Source: Semisulcospira habei (lineage: Eukaryota; Mollusca; Gastropoda; Semisulcospiridae). From it: 64,000 nucleotides of DNA. Below are positions 1-10,180 of this stretch, piece after piece. Each line of letters begins with the position of its first letter. Positions within the stretch are counted from its first letter, which is position 1. The notes under the pieces were generated by a model. It was not told the DNA's origin. It was given only the letters and a program-made list of their open reading frames with translations, and searched no databases. Where the stretch lies: contig BTPG01000002.1 of the NCBI GenBank assembly GCA_036245525.1, forward strand, positions 127,393,076 through 127,457,075, read 5' to 3'. The position numbers and the translations under genes are program-made.

Positions 1-91
1 ACTTTTGAGCTTTCATTTCTGATGTTCACTTCTGCTGTCAGCCGTATCGCGATCTGATAGTAGTGCTTCGAATTCAATAATCAACTTCGAT

Positions 92-313
92 TTAACACAT
101 TTTGCCCCAGGATCGAAATCCCCAAATTTGGAAGTTGTCCTCTGATGGACTGTATTACAATTCTAGAGACAGATCGAGCATGATAGTTCAAGGGTGATGC
201 CAGAATAGCTTGGCGCCTATGGGCGACAAGCTATTCTGGCACCACCCTTGAACTATCATGCTCCATCCACCGGGCCATGTATTGCTGTGGTGTGTCAGGG
301 CCGAATGATTTAA
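92..313. mobile_element. HP-A hairpin MITE (A1 type)
   Basis: TTAA stands at both ends (92-95 and 310-313). The central palindrome at about 172-265 has arms containing AGCTTGGCGCC. The flanks carry the A1-type outer sequence (TTGCCCCAG on the left, GTGTCAGGGC on the right). One arm has a base change (GGGCGACAAG) that breaks perfect symmetry. Confidence 0.8.
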
Positions 314-405
314 CTGGCTCTAAATGTTAAGGTGAGTACTTTCGTATAAACACAGAAATGTAAATATTACTCAACATGTTGGACTCCATTCGGACTGTTC
401 TATTA

Positions 406-915
406 AGGCCCCGCTACACAAGCCCGGTTTTGAGGCCGATTCCCGATCAGTTTTCGAATCGGTAGGTGATCGGGCCGGACTAAAAAAACGTGTGCACTGC
501 CACACTGACATTTCCCGACTTGTTTAGCCGACCGGTTTGAACCGAAGATCAAAGTCGTACCTGTTCTGCAAAATGACTGCTAGTTTTGACAGTGATGATG
601 ATGTGCTTGCATTATCAGCAGTTTTGCATCATATTCGGGAAGAGGCGTGCAAAACATCAGCGGCAACAGCGGTGGTACTGATCACGACAGGCTTGTTCGG
701 CCATTTGCAAACCGTGCTGAAACGACATGCTTTGCGAGACGCGCTCTGATTGGTTGAAGCTTACGATCGGGACCGATTCGGATCGGGAAAATAGGGTTCT
801 AGACACCCGATTCCCAGCCGATTGGGACCGGATCGGATAATTGACGTCATCCGATCGCAATCGGATCGGAATCGGCTTCAAAATCGGGGCACAACCGGCC
901 CGTGTGGCGGGGCCT
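406..915. mobile_element. Harbinger-like non-autonomous DNA transposon, copy 1
   Basis: The terminal inverted repeats AGGCCCCGCTACAC and GTGTGGCGGGGCCT differ by one base and are flanked by TTA on both sides (403-405 and 916-918). A three-base TTA/TAA target duplication is known for PIF/Harbinger elements. Sub-terminal sequence also pairs (GCCGATTCC and its complement). Inside, a short reading frame (about 573-749, plus) has an acidic start FDSDDDVLALSAVL that recurs in the inverted copy at 52867-53412, so it may be a remnant of an N-terminal coding segment. The superfamily call is inference from the duplication and terminal repeats. Confidence 0.65.
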
Positions 916-1145
916 TTAGTCACTGAAAAGTGCGAGAGGCTTAATCTAGAGAGCTCGTCGGCCCAAACATTGGCCAAAGCACAGAAAGATAGCTAACATT
1001 TGATTGGACGGAGAGGACGTCCTAACTGACAGCCCATCATCTGGTAGAAGTTGTCTGCCTACTAAAATTCATTTCAGGAAAATACATAGGATTCCTGTAT
1101 GAAAGATTATGCCAAATAATTAGTATTGTGGATGGTCTGCCTACT

Positions 1146-1203
1146 GCAAGAGACATGGATCCTCATGAGCCCTCGCAGTTGTGGGGGCTCATGGCGATCT
1201 AGA
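1146..1203. repeat. HP-B hairpin, decayed
   Basis: A 58-bp imperfect hairpin of the HP-B type (GATCCTCATGAGCCC pairing with GGGGGCTCATG). It directly precedes the 42-bp minisatellite. An HP-B-like right end (GGCACTGAAGAGG, about 2566-2578) follows that array. Confidence 0.65.
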
Positions 1204-1218
1204 CTTCTAGCTGGCTTT

Positions 1219-2562
1219 GGCACTGAATAGTACTTGAAAGGAAAATGTCAGAGACGCATTGGCACTGAATAGTACTTGAAAGGAAAATGTCAGAGACGCA
1301 TTGGCACTGAATAGTACTTGAAAGGAAAATGTCAGAGACGCATTGGCACTGAATAGTACTTGAAAGGAAAATGTCAGAGACGCATTGGCACTGAATAGTA
1401 CTTGAAAGGAAAATGTCAGAGACGCATTGGCACTGAATAGTACTTGAAAGGAAAATGTCAGAGACGCATTGGCACTGAATAGTACTTGAGAGGAAAATGT
1501 CAGAGACGCATTGGCACTGAATAGTACTTGAAAGGAAAATGTCAGAGACGCATTGGCACTGAATAGTACTTGAAAGGAAAATGTCAGAGACACATTGGCA
1601 CTGAATAGTACTTGAAAGGAAAATGTCAGAGACGCATTGGCACTGAATAGTACTTGAAAGGAAAATGTCAGAGACGCATTGGCACTGAATAGTACTTGAA
1701 AGGAAAATGTCAGAGACGCATTGGCACTGAATAGTACTTGAAAGGAAAATGTCAGAGACGCATTGGCACTGAATAGTACTTGAAAGGAAAATGTCAGAGA
1801 CGCATTGGCACTGAATAGTACTTGAAAGGAAAATGTCAGAGACGCATTGGCACTGAATAGTACTTGAAAGGAAAATGTCAGAGACGCATTGGCACTGAAT
1901 AATACTTGAAAGGAAAATGTCAGAGACGCATTGGCACTGAATAGTACTTGAAAGGAAAATGTCAGAGACGCATTGGCACTGAATAGTACTTGAAAGGAAA
2001 ATGTCAGAGATGCATTGGCACTGAATAGTACTTGAAAGGAAAATGTCAGAGACGCATTGGCACTGAATAGTACTTGAAAGGAAAATGTCAGAGACGCATT
2101 GGCACTGAATAGTACTTGAAAGGAAAATGTCAGAGACGCATTGGCACTGAATAGTACTTGAAAGGAAAATGTCAGAGACGCATTGGCACTGAATAGTACT
2201 TGAAAGGAAAATGTCAGAGACGCATTGGCACTGAATAGTACTTGAAAGGAAAATGTCAGAGACGCATTGGCACTGAATAGTACTTGAAAGGAAAATGTCA
2301 GAGACGCATTGGCACTGAATAGTACTTGAAAGGAAAATGTCAGAGACGCATTGGCACTGAATAGTACTTGAAAGGAAAATGTCAGAGACGCATTGGCACT
2401 GAATAGTACTTGAAAGGAAAATGTCAGAGACGCATTTGCACTGAATAGTACTTGAAAGGAAAATGTCAGAGACGCATTGGCACTGAATAGTACTTGAAAG
2501 GAAAATGTCAGAGACGCATTGGCACTGAATAGTACTTGAAAGAAAAATGTCAGAGACGCATT
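1219..2562. repeat. Minisatellite, 42-bp unit, 32 copies
   Basis: A head-to-tail array of a 42-bp unit beginning GGCACTGAATAGTACTTG. The span divides into exactly 32 units with only scattered single-base differences. Because 42 is a multiple of three and the unit has no stop in two minus frames, it produces long artificial reading frames of 14-residue repeats. I see no reason to call these proteins. Confidence 0.95.
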
Positions 2563-2984
2563 GCGGGCACTGAAGAGGTTTACACACTCACTACTGTCGT
2601 GATCATGGACACCTTTCGAGTGACATTCTTTATCAACCCAAGTCCAGGCACACACGGCCGACCCTGATGTGACAAGACAATATAGAAACACGTGCAGCCA
2701 GTTTGTTTGAAGAATTTGGCCAGGGTCAGTTTATTTAGGACGGGATTATCTCCCTTTCTCTCGTGATAAACACATTCAGTGAGTTGTACCAAAGTCAGTT
2801 CAACTAAGTCAGTGGCACGCATTCTCGTGTCCCCTACAGGCTGCAGGAGTTCGTAAGAATCAATATGCTTTTTTGCCGGCGATGATGATGATGAAATTGA
2901 ACAGGGACAGGGACTTCCAACTTCCGTTGATTTCGTCCGGGGGGGGGGGGGGGGTGGGCCAGGGGGTTTGGGGGGGAAGTTGTC
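2563..2984. other. Intergenic, no gene seen
   Basis: It begins with an HP-B-like right terminus and continues with unremarkable sequence. A G-run of about 15 (2940-2954) lies at the edge of the GC-rich open region. Confidence 0.5.
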
Positions 2985-3674
2985 TCACTGTCTGTCTGCC
3001 GCTCCGTCGCGCAGCCGGCTGGTGGTAGTGCCGGGGCCGGGGTTGGTGGTGGAGGAGGCTGGTGGTGTGGCCGGGGGTCCGTTGCTTATCGCCAGGCTGG
3101 TGGGTGGTGGTAGGCCAGCCACTCCAAAAGATCTTGCAGGAGTGGTGGCGGGGGTGGTGGTGTCGGCCGGGGAAACCGTGGCCGGTTGAGGTAGGGTTTG
3201 GGGAGGTAGGGTGGTGGTGGTGGCGGCCAGTCGATTCTTGGTCGAGGGGTCGGGCGCTGGAATGGGCGGGGTGGGTGGCGATGTAGAGGTGGCAGGCGCA
3301 TGTGCGGTGGTGGCGTGGGGAGAAGTGGTGGGCGCTGTAGCCTGAAGCGCTTGGGCGGTCGGTGGCGTCTTCTTTGTTGCTTTGGGCCGGTGACTGGTCC
3401 GTTGCCCTCCTGTGGTGGTTGTTGTTGTTGGGGGGGGCGGGTCTGTACCCGCATCCTGGAGGGTCTTTGCTGGTGAGACTTCTGTCTCTGTGTCTTTGTC
3501 CTGCAGTTTTGGTGGCGTGGTGCCGACTGATTTCTCGGCCGTCTGTGGGGAGTCGGTGGATGTTTGACTCCCCGTTTGTGTTGTCAGGGCTGTGGCCTGG
3601 CTGGCCGTGTCCTTTGACGTTGGGGGCTCGAGGTCCTTAATGGCGCCCGAGTGCACAAGCCACCGGGCGGCGAC
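2985..3674 (-). pseudogene. Continuation of GC-rich open frame beyond a stop codon
   Basis: In the same frame as the 4547-3675 reading frame, and directly after its TAA, another 229 codons stay open. The translation is low-complexity, dominated by Thr, Pro, Ala and Ser with runs of Thr, and begins VAARWLVHSGAIKDL. On the plus strand this is a GGTGGT-rich tract. It may be the broken C-terminal half of the upstream frame, or an accident of a G-rich, stop-poor sequence. No known domain, zinc knuckle, protease or polymerase motif is visible. Confidence 0.3.
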
Positions 3675-4547
3675 TTATGCCCGGTGGTATGGGCTGCCAT
3701 CGATCGCCGTGATGACTGGGACGGCGTCTTGTAGGAGGAGCACCAGCTCCTTGAAGTCAATCCCCCTGAGCCGAGTCGCCCCCTCCTCCAACGATGCCGG
3801 CCGCTCCCGAGTTAGTGATTCGGGGACTACGACCGGCGGTGGGGAGCATGGGGAATCGGCCCATGAAGACAGCTCCGACGAGGGCTCCTCTTCTGATTCT
3901 GATGGTGGTGGTGGTGACTGGGGGCGAGCAGGGCCCGCTTCGTCCCCGTTGGTGACAGTTGCCTGTTCTTGCCTTGGTGGGCGCATTCTGTCGTAGAATG
4001 CGTCCATTTTGGGGAAGAGTCCTCTTGGTGGCATAGGAGGGGGGCCAAACTTGTTGAATGCCTCTCTGAGGCTCTGGTCGATGTCTGCCACTGTCAGTGG
4101 CGGTCCGTTGTTGACTGGTTGCTGGGGTGCCTGGCGGTGAGGGGGTGAGTCCCCCACCTGTTCCCAGTACGCCCTCTGTCCTTCTTGCGGCCGAATTGGC
4201 GGGGAGAGAGGGGGCTTGTAGCTCCTCGTCTCCCGCCTGGCCGGTGGTTGCTTTCTCTGTGCTTGGGGGAAGGTGGAGGCATACTCCTCCACCTGTTCCT
4301 TGTTGGTCTTCTTTCTCTGCTTTCGCCCTTTCTCCATGCTGGCTGATTCGCTTGGCTGGCTGTTGACTGGCTCGCTTGATCGCTGGCTTGGTTGTTGTGT
4401 GTGGAGAGAGCGGAGGAAAAACCGTCCTCTCTCCTCGGTGATGATGATCTTTTGCCGGCGAGAAACGACTAGGTTCAAATACGTCCGTGTGTTCCTAAGC
4501 ATGCGGCATTCATGAGGCCACTGGGATTTCGGTAACTGAGGGTCCAT
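3675..4547 (-). CDS. GC-rich reading frame of unknown function
   Basis: A 290-codon frame starting at an ATG in a strong context (ACCATGG) and ending at TAA (3675-3677). An in-frame ATG nine codons upstream (4574) is in a weaker context. The product starts MDPQLPKSQWPHECRM and has a basic segment (SRRQKIIITEERGRFF), a long Pro/Ser/Glu-rich middle, and an amphipathic stretch DFKELVLLLQDAVPVI near its end. I do not recognise the family. Base composition is much more GC-rich than the neighbours. A gag-like or ORF1-like protein of an unrecognised retroelement is possible, since the only other coding sequences nearby are of that sort, but no diagnostic motif supports this. It could also be a host exon. 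The frame stays open past the stop. Confidence 0.4.
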   Translation of the reverse strand: MDPQLPKSQWPHECRMLRNTRTYLNLVVSRRQKIIITEERGRFFLRSLHTQQPSQRSSEPVNSQPSESASMEKGRKQRKKTNKEQVEEYASTFPQAQRKQPPARRETRSYKPPLSPPIRPQEGQRAYWEQVGDSPPHRQAPQQPVNNGPPLTVADIDQSLREAFNKFGPPPMPPRGLFPKMDAFYDRMRPPRQEQATVTNGDEAGPARPQSPPPPSESEEEPSSELSSWADSPCSPPPVVVPESLTRERPASLEEGATRLRGIDFKELVLLLQDAVPVITAIDGSPYHRA

Positions 4548-4747
4548 GGTTATTGTAACCGACTCACTTGTCACGTTTTTCCAGGCTCTGCAAACTAATT
4601 TACCGGGCTAGATTGGCAACAAAATACTCTTTGTCACAACCTTTGTTGTTTCGCTCGAGGCAAAAGCGGACCGTCCACTGAAACGGCTGAAATGACCTTC
4701 CTTTCCATCTTTTCTTGCTCAGTACCCCGGCGTAGAGTTATTCCCCC

Positions 4748-4845
4748 GTTAAGGTCTGTCAGCAAGAGGTTTAGATTTTTATGAGTCCCTGCGTCTGTAT
4801 GGAGTTCATGAGAATCTATGCATTTCGCTGTGCAAGATCACCTCC
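4748..4845. repeat. HP-B fragment, strongly decayed
   Basis: It contains CAGCAAGAGG followed by TTTTTATGAGTCCCTGCG and then TTCATGAGAATCTATGC. This is the order of an HP-B hairpin with many mismatches. Confidence 0.45.
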
Positions 4846-4876
4846 CATTTACATGTTCAAACGGCTGGACTGGTTG

Positions 4877-5053
4877 GTTAGTTCAGGGTTTAACGTCCAC
4901 GACACCGAAGTGATAATGGACGGCCCGGCCTGACGGGTGGGTTTATGGGGGACACGGAAATCTATTTCCTATGGAGTACGAACTGAACACTGATCAATTC
5001 AGGCGCACTGCAACTGTGGCACTTTGATTTACCAGGACCTTTCGACGGACATG
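4877..5053 (-). mobile_element. SINE fragment, 5'-truncated (same family as 38182-38488)
   Basis: Its reverse complement matches the 3' half of the SINE at 38182-38488 over about 175 bp, including AATTGATCAGTGTTCAG, ATTATCACTTCGGTG and GTGGACGTTAAAC. The tRNA-like head is missing. No target duplication was found. Confidence 0.75.
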
Positions 5054-5141
5054 TTACTACAAGCCCGTCCTTTTTCCCTGGATATACTGGACTGAAGAGT
5101 CATGTGGGTTTAGTCTGCGTCTGCTCACTTTCGCGCTAGAG

Positions 5142-5255
5142 TTATTGTCCGTGCGCAAAGCCGCATCGAATCATGTGAAAACTCGACTTCTGCCGCGGCT
5201 TGGCTGCGCGGCGCGCCGCCTCGTGGCCCGTAGCTGCTGGACTGTTATCGGCGGC
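5142..5255 (-). other. Short open frame beginning in a YY1-like context
   Basis: The minus strand reads AAGATGGCCGCC, which matches a YY1-type promoter/start motif, and opens a 37-codon frame starting MAADNSPAATG before a stop. The surrounding sequence is CpG-rich with a GCGCGCC cluster. It may mark a transcription start facing away from the plus-strand start at 5634. No onward splice site in frame was found, so a gene is not established. Confidence 0.2.
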
Positions 5256-5559
5256 CATCTTTATAGACAAATGACTCTTCCCCGTCAACAACATTATCCC
5301 CCTTGTTTTTCTAGCAGTGGTGCTAATAGGCTCCTGTCAAAACAGTTTGGGTTTCGGGGCTTTGATAGTGGGCAAATCAAACTCAGGGGTCCGTTTAATC
5401 CCCTGACCAGTCCGGCAGGCTGTGCTCGCCTGAAGCTGGGCACACCGTCCCGCTACCACAAACACCTATTGCCGGGCGCCTACAATATTGCCGCCACAAA
5501 TTGCGCCCCGATACAAACCGAGTCTATTTATTTGTGGTAGCCGGCAAGGGCGCTTGAGC

Positions 5560-5669
5560 AATGTTGCCGCCTCTCAGCCAATCAGCGGTGTCCTTGCGCC
5601 ACTTCCCGTTTCTTCATCTTCCGAACCGGAAAAATGGCGGAGAAGCTGAGCGACCGGGCTTTGAGACTG
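5560..5669 (+). promoter_or_regulatory. Possible housekeeping-type promoter and first exon
   Basis: A CCAAT box (CAGCCAATCAGCGG, about 5575-5588) is followed by an ETS-like CCGGAA and a YY1-like AAAATGGCGG ending in a start codon at 5634. The frame reads MAEKLSDRALRLL before running into the HP-D hairpin at 5670. The motif arrangement is typical of CpG-rich animal promoters. I do not recognise the peptide and see no confirmed donor site, so this may be a dead or retro-copied fragment. Confidence 0.3.
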
Positions 5670-5754
5670 TTGACTCATTGGAGACGCGCCGCATGCGGAA
5701 ACGCTGCGAATAGCTGCGTATCCGTATGCGGCACTGACGTCTCCAGTGAGTTAA
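5670..5754. mobile_element. HP-D hairpin MITE
   Basis: It runs from TTGA to TTAA with termini ACTCATTGGAGACG and CGTCTCCAGTGAGT. The inner arms pair GCCGCATGCGGA with TCCGTATGCGGC. It lies immediately after the promoter-like patch. Confidence 0.75.
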
Positions 5755-6017
5755 TTGATCAACCTTGTCCGAGAGTTCCCATGCATATGGGACTCCTGCA
5801 GCTCCGAATATTTGAACCGGGCGCGTCACCCCCGTGAGAGCTGTTCCATATATGGTAATGGCAGGTCAGTCAGTACAAACACATTGCACGCAAATTGAAA
5901 CGTGTGCCACAAAGCCGATGTGGCAGGTGGCAAATTGTTGCTTACCACACATTGCTAGTCGCAAATTCTGGTAGCGTGCGCCCTGCCCCTTAAGATTTGT
6001 CCCGTTACGAATCAGAC

Positions 6018-6060
6018 CTTTGCAAGAGACTGCGGGGGCTCATGAGGATCTATGACTGCT
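6018..6060. repeat. HP-B half copy
   Basis: TTGCAAGAGA is followed directly by the right arm GCGGGGGCTCATGAGGATCTATG. Most of the left arm is gone. Confidence 0.6.
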
Positions 6061-6657
6061 GGGTCAATTTACTGTCTGTGCTGCTCGCACAGATTAAAAC
6101 CATTGATCGTTTCACTTAACGAACTGACTGCTCGGAACTAGCCGCAGAATGACAATGTTTCGCGCCAAAGTGAACATTTGAAATAGACTCCAAGGCTTTA
6201 CAACCTATCTACCGGGCCATAGTATTATCAGTGCATTATTTCTTGTCGTCTGAAATCATGCAAGATCACGCTGACGAAATACCTTTGTAAAACTGACCTC
6301 CACTATGTTTGGATCAATGAAGAATAGAATTTTTACACGTCGTGCGGTATTTAGATCTATTTGGAAACAGCAATTTTTAGGACCGGTCATTGCAAACATA
6401 CCCCTTGTTTTGATGATAACTAAAGCAACACTTAAAATGGTTCCTTAAAAAGTCCGATTGGTGTTAGTTTACTTTAGTCTGCCATGATACCCCAGACGGT
6501 TAGCGCGAGACCGAAACTTTGGTGTGTTGACCTTTTACGGCTTATACTACCGGTGATTCTTAAATTTGATATCCTTTTTTTTTTCTTTTTACTTGACTGT
6601 ATTGTTAGTGACATCTAAATATCAGTCCAACTCTATAGCTCCATTAACTTCCAGAAC
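6061..6657. other. Intergenic, nothing recognised
   Basis: AT-rich sequence without a convincing open frame or repeat apart from short T-runs. Confidence 0.5.
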
Positions 6658-7066
6658 TAGATAATAATAATAATAACGGTTATTATGTAGGCGCTTTACC
6701 CAATTCTCCGAATCGGCTCAATGCGCCGCGAACTGAACCCAACACGCACGCTCACGTGACACGCGCATTCACTCTGAAGATAAACACAGTACAAGACAAA
6801 CACAGGACATTCACGTGGTGCGAGGGTTCAGCTCAGCTACTGAGGTTTCGGAAATCAGTTTGAACGCTTATATTTTGAAATTTACACAGTGTCCTGTCAC
6901 CGGTACCAAAGTGGAGGAGCCGGAGTGCCCGGAGAAAGAACCCCGACGGTTCGCCCGAATTAACCGCGACACTTACTAGAGGAGAAAAGTCCGAACCTGG
7001 TATCGAACCTCGCACCTTTAGCATTGGTGGCAGGCGCCTTTACCACTGCGCCACGAATCGCTCCGG
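6658..7066 (-). mobile_element. SINE with tRNA-Gly-like head
   Basis: Read on the minus strand, the head (about 7066-6985) contains a box A-like GTGGCGCAGTGGTAA, an anticodon-loop region GCGCCTGCCACC resembling tRNA-Gly(GCC), and a box B-like GGTTCGATACC. An unrelated body of about 300 bp follows and ends in an (ATT)n tail at about 6658-6675. It is not a functional tRNA because the acceptor stem does not close. The terminal part (AGCGCCTACATAATAACCG) resembles the tail of the LINE ending near 57616. Confidence 0.75.
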
Positions 7067-7069
7067 CCA

Positions 7070-7490
7070 TTTTGTACAATGTCTGATTGGTGCATTAAAC
7101 TGCAAGGTGAAGCACAATTTACTTCCGAGATTTATATCTGTTTGTTGACCTTCTCAAACTGATCAGTTGTGTTTAAAACAACCTTCCATAGTTTTATCGT
7201 GTTATTACATTTATTTCTCAGTGAGTTTATTATGAAATCATCACTGCCGTTCTCAGCCAAGTCATCTTTAACCTACTGTCTCACCGTTGGAAATGACCTT
7301 GGATAATGTATTATATTTAAATAGTATTTCTGTAAAACAAATTGTGCATTCCGAATGCGCAAAAGGCCATCGGGACGACCTCTAAAACTGAAATAAATTT
7401 GAACTGAATTTTTACCGTTCTTTAATTCCTAAAACGTACAGGTGTTGGCAGTCTGTAGTTTTCGGACCTCAAAGCAGCTCAGGTACATTC
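7070..7490. other. Intergenic; possible HP-F fragment
   Basis: AT-rich. At about 7353-7380 the string GAATGCGCAAAAGGCCATCGG matches one arm of the HP-F hairpin family. No gene was recognised. Confidence 0.4.
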
Positions 7491-7492
7491 TA

Positions 7493-7522
7493 CGTGATCT
7501 TATTATTATTATTATTTATTTT

Positions 7523-7553
<31 letters not shown>

Positions 7554-7635
7554 TTTATTTTATTTTTTATTTTTTTATTTTTTATTTATTTATTTATTTA
7601 TTTATTTATTTTTTTTTTTTTTGGGGGGGGGGGGG
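7493..7635. repeat. T/TTAT-rich simple repeat with G-run
   Basis: TTAT/TTTAT low-complexity tract ending in T12 and a G-run of about 13. Confidence 0.9.
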
Positions 7636-7661
7636 TCGAGTATTACATACATGTAGATGGT

Positions 7662-7880
7662 TTAACTCATTCAGTCCGACAGCCGTATTTCCCAATTTGT
7701 GGAGACGTCATATAATGACTATGCACCAGTTGCAGGAGATGGATCGACCATGATAATTCAAGGGCAGTGCCAGATTAGCTTGGTGCCGACAGGCGCCAAG
7801 CTAATCTGGCTCTACACTACCCTTGAATTATCATGGTCGATCCATCTCCTGCTGTAGTGCGTCAGGGCTGAATGGGTTAA
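7662..7880. mobile_element. HP-A hairpin MITE (A2 type)
   Basis: TTAA is present at both ends. The outer termini AACTCATTCAG and CTGAATGGGTTAA pair imperfectly. The hairpin at about 7741-7847 has arms ATGATAATTCAAGGG and CCCTTGAATTATCAT. One arm carries a small insertion (TGGCTCTACACTACCC). Confidence 0.85.
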
Positions 7881-8214
7881 CATGGCCGACGCATCAATAT
7901 CAGTCGCTGCTATTGCAGCATTAGACGTGACGCATCAACAAAACCCTATTCCTTGGCCTACCCGCACAATAAGTCTGCACCGATTGCAGACAAACCCTTC
8001 TGCCACCGCCCCTCCCCCTCCAATCCATCCCCCTTCTCTCCCCCATTTTCCAAAGACGCACTCCAAGCAATCAGATTATAGATTTTCCCGTTATTGATAT
8101 CATTTTTTTTCCCACGCGGTGCCGCCATCAAATAGTCGTGAATACAACTATTTTACTAAACACAGTGGAAAGTGACGAAATAGTCCAACTAGTCTCAGTC
8201 AACTTCCCTCACGC
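7881..8214. other. Intergenic, nothing recognised
   Basis: C-rich stretch at 7990-8050 and otherwise plain sequence. A 71-codon open frame here has no recognisable feature. Confidence 0.4.
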
Positions 8215-8280
8215 GCAAGAGGCATAGATTCTCATGGGCCCCTGCGACAGCAGGGGCTCATGCGAATCTATGCCTCTTGC
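8215..8280. repeat. HP-B hairpin
   Basis: A 66-bp nearly perfect hairpin with arms GCAAGAGGCATAGATT and its complement. The loop is near GCGACAGC. Confidence 0.85.
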
Positions 8281-8698
8281 TCGCATTAACACTAATACAT
8301 CCGTAAACGCAGAGAATGCTCGTGTGTAAGCATTGAGTGAAGCGACTAATGGACGCACAAGAGCGGCTAGGAAGTTAAAGCAACACGGCTAGGTGTTCGG
8401 GTATTGAGTAAACATCTTTCCACACCCGTTTCTCGAAATGTACCCCTTTTCTTCGGGCCTACTGCGGTATACAGGAGCGGGAAGCTTTTTGGCTGACCCT
8501 GGCCCAAATTGAGAACCGATCGCCCAACGTAAACGTGAAAATAAAATAGTCATGTCCCTCTTGATTTTATCATTTCTGCGGCGTAACGGGGTCCTGACCC
8601 CGGTAGCAAACCGTCTTCGGGTCCACTGCGTCCGGGTCCGAGGAGCGGTGCTTACTGGGGACAATTCTCTGCCGGTCCCAGCAATTTCTGTCCTAAAA

Positions 8699-8811
8699 AT
8701 ATAAACCAACAAACAAACAAACCAACAAACAAACAAACAAACAAACCAACCAACAAACAAACAAACAAACAAACAAACAAACAAACAAACAAACAAACAA
8801 ACAAACAAAAC
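8699..8811. repeat. (AAAC)n microsatellite
   Basis: AAAC repeat with occasional AACC units. Confidence 0.95.
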
Positions 8812-8936
8812 AGCAAACATTATTTACTCAAAAACCATAAGAGAAAAATCCTAGTATAAGTATGAGAACAGTTTCGTGCATAATTATCAATATCTCTTTC
8901 AGTATCAAGACTTTCACAATTTTGAAACCTGACCTT

Positions 8937-9095
8937 GGTTTTTTATAATTTTATTTTATTTAAAAAAAAATTTTTTAAATTTTTTTATTTTATTTATTAT
9001 TATTATTTAATTTATATATTTATTTATTTATTTATTTATTTTTTTGGGGGGGGGGGGAAGGGGAGAGGGGGGTAGGGGGGGAGGGGGGGGGGGGT
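8937..9095. repeat. AT-rich tract with G-runs
   Basis: TTTTATT/TTTA low-complexity sequence followed by long G-runs (9046-9095) with quadruplex potential. Confidence 0.85.
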
Positions 9096-9134
9096 CCTCT
9101 TGGTGAAAGAAAATCTCAGTGACTAATTGACATA

Positions 9135-9395
9135 CGACAAATAAGGTTGACGTAACCTCGAAGGCCTTTGCAGTGCTCACAATGCTAAAAATAATCGAAT
9201 GTGTTAAGTTAGAAACGTGAAACACGACGTTTCGGATCACAGACCCTTCTTCTCTGTGATATGGAAATAACGGAGAACAGAAAAAACAAACAAACACACG
9301 ATAGAAATAAAAGACGTCCTCCTGTATAGAGAAAATGTTTCTGACTTAAAGGGGTTTCAACCTCTATTTTCTGTTTTCCTTTCACACGAAACCCT
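9135..9395. repeat. HP-Q hairpin, diverged copy
   Basis: It contains GAAACACGACGTTTCGGATC, CCTTCTTCTCTGTGAT and CAACCTCTATTTTCTGTT. These are the same blocks as the better-preserved palindrome at 51815-52009. Confidence 0.55.
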
Positions 9396-9501
9396 TGCGG
9401 TAACAGTTTGACTACAATTGAATGTGTTGATTTGTTATTTTTTTCTTCTGGTTTTACAGCTGTTTTATACCGACTACGAAATGTCAGTGTTTCATGTGCT
9501 G

Positions 9502-9717
9502 TTAAAACTCATTCTACCCCAACACCGAAATCCCCAAATTTTGCCGTTGTTCTCTGAAGACTGCATTGCAGTGCAGGACACTGATCGACCACGATAGTTC
9601 AAGGGTGATGCCAGAATAGCTTGGCGCCCATAGGCGCCAAGCTATTCTGGCATCATCCTTGAACTATCATGGTCGATCCTTATCTTGCTGTGGTGTGTCT
9701 GGGGTAGAATAAGTTAA
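9502..9717. mobile_element. HP-A hairpin MITE (A1 type)
   Basis: TTAA ends. Outer sequence CTCATTCTACCCCAACAC on the left and GTGTCTGGGGTAGAATAAG on the right. The hairpin at about 9586-9678 has centre GGCGCCCATAGGCGCC. Confidence 0.85.
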
Positions 9718-10084
9718 GTTTCATTTTAATCCTGCCTCAGGGCTCTAGTGTGTGTTTGTGTACACGCGCAGAGGAACGTATGTGAATGTGTGAATAATTA
9801 GTTTTCATTATTTTTTTCATTAATTGTATTACAGTTTACATATAAGAGCACACAACTCAAAATCTCACCAGTTTTTTATGGACACACACACACAAAAATA
9901 TTAATTTGGCTGTGGGCAGCTGTTTTTGTCGCGATGATTCCTGAAGGGTTAACAATGTATATATTGCTGTATCGTCGCTCAGTTACTGTGCATAAGATGT
10001 CAAATGTTAGTCGATCCGTTTCTCGCGATGGTCCACCTCGCACAAACTCAAATTTTTGTGACCGCAACTGTGTAGTAAACCATG

Positions 10085-10180
10085 CCAGCTTTAATTTGTT
10101 ATCGATAGCAAAGCGGGTGGCAGGAGGGGGGCTTGAACCCAAAATACTGTAGAGACCCTACCGTCTGCAAGAGGGACAGA
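10085..10180. repeat. Dispersed repeat, inverted partner of 12526-12610
   Basis: TTGAACCCAAAATACTGTAG and GCAAGAGGGACAGATT recur in inverted orientation at 12526-12610. The minus reading contains a box B-like GGTTCAAGCCC, so a SINE fragment is possible. Confidence 0.55.

Noticed and set aside
1219..2562. CRISPR-like regular array
   Set aside because: Units are contiguous without unique spacers, and the context is animal nuclear DNA.
1199..2691. Two long minus-strand open frames with 14-residue repeats
   Set aside because: They are produced by a stop-free 42-bp minisatellite open in two frames at once. No signal for expression or conservation.
5145..5540. 131-codon plus-strand frame
   Set aside because: No recognisable domain, and it overlaps the promoter-like patch in a CpG-rich, stop-poor region.
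6985..7066. Functional tRNA-Gly gene
   Set aside because: Boxes A and B are present but the acceptor stem does not pair and a SINE body follows.
8215..8280. HP-B hairpins as intrinsic transcription terminators
   Set aside because: A GC-rich stem resembles a bacterial terminator, but there is no T-run, no operon context and the organism is an animal.
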